Source of the DNA: Clostridia bacterium
GTDB taxonomy: Bacteria; Bacillota_A; Clostridia; Oscillospirales; CAG-272
Direction of reading: 5' to 3'
Assembly (NCBI GenBank): GCA_017631775.1
Contig: JAGBSQ010000048.1
Location: 1-7,776, forward strand
Length of the DNA: 7,776 nt
The notes under the pieces are model-generated. The model made no database searches. It had not been told where the DNA came from and saw only the letters and a program-made list of their open reading frames with translations. A program made the translations under genes and the position numbers. Position 1 is the stretch's first letter. Every line of letters begins with the position of its first letter. Shown one piece after another: positions 1 to 5,735 of this stretch.

Positions 1-2178
1 CCTACCTTTATTATAAACCATTGCGACAATATTTGCAAGGTCTTTTTGCGCATTTTTTTGTAAATCACGGCATGCATCGGCAATTACGGGGCGCAAGGCG
101 TTTCGTTGCGCCAATATCCTTTGTGCAAGATCCACCAAAGAGGCTGCCGAAAGTGCCTTCGGCATAAGAAATTCCTGCGCGGCAATTCGACAAAAGGAGG
201 GGATTTTTGGGTCATCGCCAACGGGAATGCCGATGGAGAGCAGGGAGACGTTGGTCGCCAAAACAATGCCGTGCAACCGCATGGAGACAAGAAGCTGTGC
301 GCCCGCAAGGAGTGCCGTCAGGTCAGATGCCTCGTCGGCAACAAAAAGCTTTCCGCCAAGCTTGCGCGCGGCCGCAAAATTGACCGAGATGTCGCCTCTG
401 TCAAGGGGAATGAAAATGGGGAGCAGGCCCTCTTCGCGACAGAGTATGCGCAGGGAAGCGATCAAGATCTGTCGGCTGTTTTCGGCATACCTTCCGCCCT
501 TGAGGCAAATGCAGAGATAAGGCTGATTTTGCACCACGTCTAAGCGTTTTAATAGGGCGTATGTGCGAAAAAGAGGGGGATTTGGCAACAAAAGAGCCAC
601 ATCCGCGCCCAAATGCAGTCGCGCTGTGTCAAGTCCTTGCCCCATTAAAAAGCGGAGGGAGACCTTGTCGCGCAGGCTGATATAGGGGGATCGCGCAAGC
701 ACTTTTTTTGTGGCGCGCATCGCGCATTCTCCCGTCAAGGGACCAATGCCGGCGGCATAGAGCAGGGGCATAGCACCGCACAGCTCTGCCATGCGGAGCA
801 TACATAAATAATAGTAAAGAGAGAGCTTGCCGGTCACGTTTTGCAAAAGCGAGCCGCCACCGCAAAGGAAGGCATCGGCGCGCAAAAAGGCAGAGGCGAG
901 GGAGAAGGGGCTTTTGCGATTGAAGCATCTCACACCAAAACGGCGCGCACTCCGCATAGGATTTTTGGTCAAAGCAAGAATGCGAATATTGGGGTAGTTG
1001 GAGCGCGTATATTCAATAAAGGCTTGCAAAATGGCATCGTCCCCAAAATTGCCGCAACCAAAATACCCACCGATCACAACCGTGGCAAGAGTGGGAGCAT
1101 GCAGGCTTTTTTGATAGACGCGCAACGTTTTTTCGCAAACAGAGGGGGAATCATACCACCGCTCCATAAGCGCGCGACATTCGGTGGCGCACGATTGGCG
1201 GAGGGCAGGGGAGCTTGCAAGCTCCAGCACGTCGCGCAGTAGCTCTTGGGCGGTTGGCTGTTTTTGACCGCGCGCACAAAAATTGGAGAGGGAAGCATCA
1301 AAAAAGTTTTCTTTTTTCAAAATGCCGCCATACCCTTCGTCTCCGCAAAGGATCACCGCAGAGCCCGCGGCGGTTGCCTCCAAGGCCGCGCGGGAGACAC
1401 CTACAAAAATATCCTGCTCGTTCAAAACCTTTTCCATATCTTGAACGGTACCTATAACAGTAATGCAATCAAAGCCCAATCGGCGGTTGATTTTTTGGGC
1501 ACATTCTGCAATTTCGGGCATTTTTCTTCCACCGCCCACCACCGTAACGGTGATTTTTCCAAGGCGTTCTGCAAGAGTGGGGGCGATCTCACAAAGTAGC
1601 TCCGCGCCTCGCGAGCAATCTGCATCCAAGCGGCTTGCAAACAGAATGCGAAGGGGAGCCGAGGCTTCTTTCTTCTCCTTTGGCAAAAAGCGCAAAAGAT
1701 CGATGCCGTTGGGAATGACCTCAATCCGTTGCATGGGAATTTGATATACGCTATGCAAATAAGCGCGCAGATCCTCACTTACGGCAATGCTGTTCTCTCC
1801 CCAACGCGAGAGAAGGCGGCGCAAAAATCCGGATCGAAATTTTGCGTGCACGGTTACGATTTCGGCACACCCCATACGGCGGACACCGTGGATCAGGAGC
1901 GCGGGAATCCGTGCGTGCGCGTGCGCTACATCAATGGATTCCGATCGAATTAATTTTTTGATCTTGTGCCGCAAAATCAACCAACGTATAGGGGAATGCG
2001 TGTCCAAAGGAAGGCGGATCTGAGGAATTTTGCATGCCTCTAACCAATCCGCAGTCTTTCCTCCGCGGGAGGCGACAAGCACCTCGTGCCTGCTTTTTGT
2101 GAGCTCTGTTGCAAGCTGTGCTATGTGGGTTTCGGCTCCGCCGATCTCCAATTTATCCGTCAAAATCAAAATTCTCAT
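1..2178 (-). CDS. csaB: GT4-like glycosyltransferase fused to CsaB-like polysaccharide pyruvyl transferase (3' end beyond window)
   Basis: Reading the minus strand from 2178 gives 726 codons with no stop, running off the left edge. Residues 1-350 look like a GT4 retaining glycosyltransferase with two Rossmann-like halves: GGAETH at 13-18, IPNGID at 155-160, FASRLD at 181-186, VVGGG at 213-217, and SRAALEATAAG at 262-272. The first Glu of the usual EX7E motif is replaced (Val259), while the second (Glu267) is present. Residues 367-700 look like a CsaB-type pyruvyl transferase: GGYFGCGNFGDDAIL at 370-384, GGGSLLQ at 440-446, AAGIGPL at 475-481, SLRD at 501-504, SMRLHG at 632-637, then a GDDPKIPSF stretch resembling the family's YDPK motif. 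CsaB enzymes transfer pyruvate from phosphoenolpyruvate to a cell-wall glycan, which can retain SLH-domain proteins. Length suggests the stop lies shortly beyond the edge. Met at 2178 is preferred over Met at 2184 because AAGGAG lies 8 nt upstream of it but only 2 nt from the other. The acceptor sugar cannot be told. Confidence 0.88.
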   Translation of the reverse strand, partial: MRILILTDKLEIGGAETHIAQLATELTKSRHEVLVASRGGKTADWLEACKIPQIRLPLDTHSPIRWLILRHKIKKLIRSESIDVAHAHARIPALLIHGVRRMGCAEIVTVHAKFRSGFLRRLLSRWGENSIAVSEDLRAYLHSVYQIPMQRIEVIPNGIDLLRFLPKEKKEASAPLRILFASRLDADCSRGAELLCEIAPTLAERLGKITVTVVGGGRKMPEIAECAQKINRRLGFDCITVIGTVQDMEKVLNEQDIFVGVSRAALEATAAGSAVILCGDEGYGGILKKENFFDASLSNFCARGQKQPTAQELLRDVLELASSPALRQSCATECRALMERWYDSPSVCEKTLRVYQKSLHAPTLATVVIGGYFGCGNFGDDAILQAFIEYTRSNYPNIRILALTKNPMRSARRFGVRCFNRKSPFSLASAFLRADAFLCGGGSLLQNVTGKLSLYYYLCMLRMAELCGAMPLLYAAGIGPLTGECAMRATKKVLARSPYISLRDKVSLRFLMGQGLDTARLHLGADVALLLPNPPLFRTYALLKRLDVVQNQPYLCICLKGGRYAENSRQILIASLRILCREEGLLPIFIPLDRGDISVNFAAARKLGGKLFVADEASDLTALLAGAQLLVSMRLHGIVLATNVSLLSIGIPVGDDPKIPSFCRIAAQEFLMPKALSAASLVDLAQRILAQRNALRPVIADACRDLQKNAQKDLANIVAMVYNKGR

Positions 2179-2186
2179 TCGCATTT

Positions 2187-2192
2187 CTCCTT
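2187..2192 (-). promoter_or_regulatory. Ribosome binding site of the GT4-CsaB gene
   Basis: On the minus strand this reads AAGGAG. It is 8 nt from the ATG at 2178 and 2 nt from the in-frame ATG at 2184, so it decides in favour of the start at 2178. Confidence 0.75.
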
Positions 2193-2363
2193 TTTTTGAT
2201 AGTTTTTCCGCTCCTGGCATCTTTATGCGCGCTTTGCGGAGGGCCTTGGGAGGAATCGGCAAAAAGTGGAAATTTGAATGCCGAAAGATGATAAAAATGC
2301 ATACATATGCGCGTTTTCTCGCAAAAAAACACGATAAAAAGCGATTTTTTTTGGCAAAATGTG

Positions 2364-2392
2364 TTGACAATACCAAATTGCCGTGATATAAT
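2364..2392 (+). promoter_or_regulatory. SigA-type consensus promoter with extended -10
   Basis: TTGACA at 2364-2369 and TATAAT at 2387-2392 are separated by 17 bp. A TGa directly precedes the -10, making an extended -10 element. Both hexamers match the housekeeping consensus exactly, so strong expression is expected. The start of transcription would lie near 2399, leaving a leader of roughly 80 nt before the start codon at 2482. The leader contains a self-complementary ACGCGCGT (2421-2428) but no riboswitch I recognise. Confidence 0.88.
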
Positions 2393-2464
2393 AATGTATA
2401 AATATAAAAGCACGCGGGCGACGCGCGTACGAAAAACGCACGTCAAAACGCAAATTTCTTTTAT

Positions 2465-2471
2465 GGAAAGG
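2465..2471 (+). promoter_or_regulatory. Ribosome binding site of the membrane-protein gene
   Basis: GGAAAGG sits 10 nt upstream of the ATG at 2482. It is a weaker Shine-Dalgarno match than the AAGGAG sites of the other two genes. It supports 2482 over the out-of-frame ATGs at 2463 and 2477. Confidence 0.6.
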
Positions 2472-2481
2472 TTGTTATGTT

Positions 2482-5400
2482 ATGAAACATCAACAAATTC
2501 AGCTTGCAAGCAAGCGCAATGTTATTCGACTCGTGGCTCTCGTAGCAATGCTCGCTGTTATGGCTTGTGGCATGATCCTCTCGATCAGCGCAGCCGACGC
2601 AGTAGAGTCTGTTACCTTCGCCGCTGAATCGGGTATCGAGTTCGATAGCCAAACTAACCTTTGGGTAAAGACTTACGACGGCCAAACCGAAATCAATCCC
2701 GTTTTGATGAGCGTTAAGGTCAACAACACCACTGTTACGGTAGAAAAAGCCGAGTTCGACAGTGCAAACGTTGCTGACGTAACCTGCATCACTGTTACCT
2801 ATGATGGCGGCAAGACCCTCGTTCTTCCCGCAGCTATTAAGCCCGCAGAGCTTACCTGGGGCGGCGCTGCTACCGTAACGGTTACCTACAACGCAACCGA
2901 AGCAAAAGACGGCTATGCAAACAAGGCAGTTAACGTAGAGAACGTTACCCTTAAGGATGCAAACGGCACCGACGTTGCTTTCAAGGCTCCTTCTGTTTCC
3001 TTTGTAGCACAAGATGTTGTAAAGTTAGAAGACGGCATGTACGCATACGCACAAGTAGAGCTCGAAACTCCCAACAGCAACTACGTTGTTGCTCCCCTCA
3101 AGGTTCAAGTTGTTGTAAACCCCATCGCGATTGAAACCATTACCTGGGTTGGCGTTGAAGGCCCCTTCACCTACGGCGATGACCTCACCGGCATCAAGGC
3201 TCTCGGCAATGGCAGCATTCCCATGGTTGTTACCGCTACTGCTACCGCAAACGGCTGCACCTTCGTTGCAACCGCTCCTAACGGTCTTTACACCGTAACC
3301 GCTACCAACACCACTCAAGAGATCACCATTGCAAACAAGGTTTACAACGTTGTTCTCAACGGTGCTGAGTACTTTGATAACGGCGATCTTTTGAATGCAG
3401 GCTTTGGCTACCAATTGGTAGTTGAGGGCGCAAACAACGAGTTTGTTCCCACCGACATTCTCTCTCAAATCGTTTACAAGTACTATGATGCAAACGGCAA
3501 CGAGGTTGCCAAGGTTACCAAGCCCGGTGTTTACACCGTAAAGGCTACCATGCCCACCGTAGAGGGTGTAAGCTTCAATGCTACTACTCTTGAAGCAACC
3601 CTTACCGTTGTTCGCAACTACATTCTCGTTTCCACTCCCGATGGCGCAATCGTTATCGTAGGTGCAAACGGCATTTCCAATTCTGTTGCAGCAACCCTTA
3701 CCGTTCCCACCGAGTTTGCTCGCAAGGCTCTTCGCGGTCTTGAGGCATACAAGGGCTATGCTCTCACCGTTACCGGTGCAGCAGCAGGCGAAAAGTTCAG
3801 CATCTACCTGCCCGTAGCTGCAGACCTCATTGCAGACAAGAACTGCCAAGGCATCAGCGTTGACAACCTTTACATCTACAATGCAACCGAGGGCACCAAG
3901 GCTCTGGCAATAGATACCTACACAGTAACTCTTAGCGAAGACGGTTCCTACTACATCATTGCAGGTTATGCTCCTGCAGGCGAGATCACCTTTATGGTAG
4001 CTCCCGATTACAAGGTTCCTTTCTTCTCCAGCGCAATCGGCATCGCTCTTATCGTGCTTGTTGCTCTGTTGCTGATCGTAGTTCTCCCGATCGTTATCGG
4101 TATGAAGCTGATCCAACTCGAAAACAGCGGCAGAAATCCTGTTATCGCTGTTGAAACCGAAGGCAACGTTCCCGAGGTTGAACCCGTTGTTATTCCCGAC
4201 CTTATCGAAGATCCCGATGCAGTTGTTGAAGAGGGCATTGATGCTCTGGCAGATTCCTTGGCAGAGGAAGTTGTTCCCGAAGAGGAAGCAGCTGACGTTG
4301 ATGCTACCGACGCTGTTGCAGAAGCTATGGACGAACTCAATGAAGAAGTTGCAGCAATCGACCTTGGCAATGCTGACGGTATGCTCGATGAAATGGCTGA
4401 ACAAAAGGCTAACGATCTTGCAGATCAAGTTGATGCAGCAAACGACATTGACGTATCTGACGAGGTTAAGCAAGCAGTTGCTGATGCAATGGCAGAAAAC
4501 TTCAACGAATCTGCAGATGCAACCGATGCAATCGCTCTGGTTGAGGAAGAAGAAGTTGTTGAAGAGCCCGTTGTTGAAGAACCCGTTGTAGAAGAAGTTG
4601 TTGAAGAAGTTGTTGAAGAAGCTCCCGTTGAGGAAGCTCCTGCAGAAGAAGTTGTAGAAGAAGTAGTTGAAGAGGCTCCTGTTGTTGAGGAAGCTCCCGT
4701 GGTTGAAGAAGTTGTTGAAGCTCCCGCTCCTGCAGCTGAAGAGACCGAGGAAGAAGAAGAGGAATCCTTCGGCGGATTTGGTTCTGCATCCCTCAATTAC
4801 ATCGATGCTATGGCTCAACCTGAGCTCTATGCAGAAATGCTCGAGCAAGAAGCTCGTGGCGAGGTTCAACTCGTAACCCGTTACCGTCGCAGCTACCTCT
4901 CTCGCTTGGCACAATCTCAAGGCAGCATTCAAGATTACTACAATGCTATCAAGAACCTCCTGCTCTCCTACAAGGGCGTTAAGAACCGCGTAAGCTGGGG
5001 CTTCGAGTCCTTCAACGTTGGCAGAACTCCTCTTGCTAAGTTCAATGCAAAGACCCGCACCCTTTACGTTTACATCGGTATCAGCCCCGAAGATTTGGCT
5101 GACACCAAGTACAACTTCACCGATATGTCCGCAAAGAAGAAGTATGCTGCAGTTCCCGTACTCATCAAGGTTAAGGGCGATCGCAAGTTCAAGCATGCTC
5201 TCGAAATTATCACCAAGCTCTGCGAAGAAAAGCTTCAACTGCCCAAGAAGAAGAACTTCTCCGAGACCGACTACAGAATGCCCTTCAAGACCACCGAAGA
5301 GCTCGTTCAAGATGGCATCGTAAAGATGATGGTTGCTTCTATTCCCGTAGCAGCTCCCGCAGCTGAAGAGGTTCCCGTTGAAGAACCTGTTGTAGAAGAA

Positions 5401-5616
5401 GTTGTTGAAGAAGCAGTAGTTGAAGAAACTCCTGTAGAAGAAACTCCTGCAGAAGAAGTTGTTGAAGAAGCAACCCAAGAGGAAGCTCCCGCTGAAGAAA
5501 CCGCTGAAGAAGCGACCCAAGAGGAAGCTCCCGTTGAAGAAACTGTTGAAGAAGCAGTTGTTGAAGAAACTCCTGCAGAAGAAGTTGTAGAAGAAGAAAC
5601 CAACGAAAACGCTTAA
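2482..5616 (+). CDS. Signal-peptide, Ig-like, single-TM protein with acidic cytoplasmic region and an uncharacterised 150-aa domain
   Basis: This gene encodes 1044 residues of unknown function. Residues 1-40 form a signal peptide (basic start, hydrophobic core 14-35, likely cleavage after Ala-Asp-Ala40). Residues 41-510 are Thr/Val/Asn-rich and beta-like, with a YDG-type motif (TYDGQTE, 64-70) and an MBG-like segment (ITWVGVEGPFTYG, 220-232), so Ig-like folds are likely. One transmembrane helix spans about 519-541 and is followed by Lys. With a cleaved signal this places the N-terminal half outside and about 500 residues inside. The inner part is acidic and probably disordered or helical (553-686), then a Val/Glu/Pro/Ala tract (687-761), a basic aromatic-rich globular domain (about 798-950, from VTRYRRSYLSRLAQ to GIVKMM), and a second acidic tail (962-1039). 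The globular domain resembles one I recall from uncharacterised clostridial proteins; I cannot name a family. Codon use is strongly biased (Gln almost always CAA; TTA, CTA and TCA avoided from about 3028 to 5520), suggesting high expression from its consensus promoter. It could be an envelope scaffold or a sensor; neither is shown. Confidence 0.93.
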   Translation: MKHQQIQLASKRNVIRLVALVAMLAVMACGMILSISAADAVESVTFAAESGIEFDSQTNLWVKTYDGQTEINPVLMSVKVNNTTVTVEKAEFDSANVADVTCITVTYDGGKTLVLPAAIKPAELTWGGAATVTVTYNATEAKDGYANKAVNVENVTLKDANGTDVAFKAPSVSFVAQDVVKLEDGMYAYAQVELETPNSNYVVAPLKVQVVVNPIAIETITWVGVEGPFTYGDDLTGIKALGNGSIPMVVTATATANGCTFVATAPNGLYTVTATNTTQEITIANKVYNVVLNGAEYFDNGDLLNAGFGYQLVVEGANNEFVPTDILSQIVYKYYDANGNEVAKVTKPGVYTVKATMPTVEGVSFNATTLEATLTVVRNYILVSTPDGAIVIVGANGISNSVAATLTVPTEFARKALRGLEAYKGYALTVTGAAAGEKFSIYLPVAADLIADKNCQGISVDNLYIYNATEGTKALAIDTYTVTLSEDGSYYIIAGYAPAGEITFMVAPDYKVPFFSSAIGIALIVLVALLLIVVLPIVIGMKLIQLENSGRNPVIAVETEGNVPEVEPVVIPDLIEDPDAVVEEGIDALADSLAEEVVPEEEAADVDATDAVAEAMDELNEEVAAIDLGNADGMLDEMAEQKANDLADQVDAANDIDVSDEVKQAVADAMAENFNESADATDAIALVEEEEVVEEPVVEEPVVEEVVEEVVEEAPVEEAPAEEVVEEVVEEAPVVEEAPVVEEVVEAPAPAAEETEEEEEESFGGFGSASLNYIDAMAQPELYAEMLEQEARGEVQLVTRYRRSYLSRLAQSQGSIQDYYNAIKNLLLSYKGVKNRVSWGFESFNVGRTPLAKFNAKTRTLYVYIGISPEDLADTKYNFTDMSAKKKYAAVPVLIKVKGDRKFKHALEIITKLCEEKLQLPKKKNFSETDYRMPFKTTEELVQDGIVKMMVASIPVAAPAAEEVPVEEPVVEEVVEEAVVEETPVEETPAEEVVEEATQEEAPAEETAEEATQEEAPVEETVEEAVVEETPAEEVVEEETNENA
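4540..4764 (+). repeat. Coding Val/Glu/Pro/Ala repeat tract 1
   Basis: Residues 687-761 of the membrane protein are built from degenerate EEPVV, EEVVEE and EEAPV units encoded by recurring gttgttgaagaa-like blocks, ending in a run of six Glu. The composition predicts a highly charged, extended or disordered linker just before the basic globular domain. The nucleotide repetition makes this tract prone to length change by slippage or recombination. Confidence 0.85.
5365..5598 (+). repeat. Coding Val/Glu/Thr/Pro repeat tract 2 (C-terminal tail)
   Basis: Residues 962-1039 repeat VVEE, EETPxEE and EEATQEEAPxEET units. A 39-nt block starting at 5464 recurs at 5506 with three mismatches (unit spacing 42 nt, 14 codons), which indicates recent tandem duplication. 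The tail follows the globular domain and ends in TNENA, with no sorting motif. Confidence 0.85.
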
Positions 5617-5640
5617 TTTAACGCAAGTTAATAAGTTTGT

Positions 5641-5657
5641 GCCGTAAGGCGCACGGC
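5641..5657 (+). other. Small RNA hairpin upstream of the terminator
   Basis: GCCGT (5641-5645) pairs with ACGGC (5653-5657) around a 7-nt loop. It lies 24 nt after the stop codon of the membrane-protein gene and abuts the terminator stem. It may protect the mRNA 3' end or be part of a read-through control element; the role is inferred. Confidence 0.45.
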
Positions 5658-5709
5658 GACGTCGGTAAAAGCTCAGACCTCGTTTGACTTTTACCGGCGT
5701 CTGTTTTTT
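5658..5709 (+). terminator. Intrinsic terminator after the membrane-protein gene
   Basis: A 14-bp stem pairs 5658-5671 with 5688-5701, with one G-U pair (5662/5697). The 16-nt loop can extend with a few further pairs (5673-5675 with 5685-5687). Two bases later comes a run of six T (5704-5709). This is a classical rho-independent terminator. It ends only 26 nt before the next gene's ATG. Confidence 0.9.
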
Positions 5710-5723
5710 AAATACTTTTCGTA

Positions 5724-5729
5724 AAGGAG
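5724..5729 (+). promoter_or_regulatory. Ribosome binding site of the lipoprotein gene
   Basis: AAGGAG lies 6 nt upstream of the ATG at 5736, an ideal arrangement. It sits in the short gap between the terminator T-run and the start codon. Confidence 0.85.
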
Positions 5730-5735
5730 CAAAAA

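Larger units (their letters stand above)
2179..2481. other. Divergent intergenic region
   Basis: This is about 300 bp between the divergently transcribed GT4-CsaB gene and the large membrane-protein gene. Its right third holds the plus-strand promoter (2364-2392) and leader. The part nearest the minus gene is AT-rich with T and A runs and contains an inverted repeat, GCATA-ca-TATGC, at 2299-2310. No convincing -35/-10 pair was found for the minus gene; a TATCAT on the minus strand near 2287-2292 is a possible -10 but lacks a good -35 partner. No coding sequence is supported here. Confidence 0.6.

Noticed and set aside
106..543. Plus-strand open frames over the left 2 kb
   Set aside because: The minus strand is continuously open for 726 codons with recognisable enzyme motifs. 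The plus frames are short, Arg/Lys-rich shadows.
2400..2481. Riboswitch in the leader of the membrane-protein gene
   Set aside because: Only short, weak self-complementary stretches are present, with no known aptamer motif and no terminator before the start codon.
2557..2571. Possible lipobox (VMAC, Cys29) in the membrane protein
   Set aside because: The hydrophobic core continues past Cys29 and a better signal peptidase I site (ADA, 38-40) follows.
4540..4764. CRISPR-like or tandem noncoding repeat
   Set aside because: The repetition is in frame, degenerate at the nucleotide level and encodes Val/Glu/Pro/Ala units; there are no unique spacers.
3025..5520. An 831-codon open frame antisense to the membrane-protein gene
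   Set aside because: It is codon-aligned with the sense gene, so its stops would require sense TTA, CTA or TCA codons, which the biased sense gene avoids. Its product (runs of Phe, Asn and Cys) mirrors the Val/Glu repeats and looks like no protein family.
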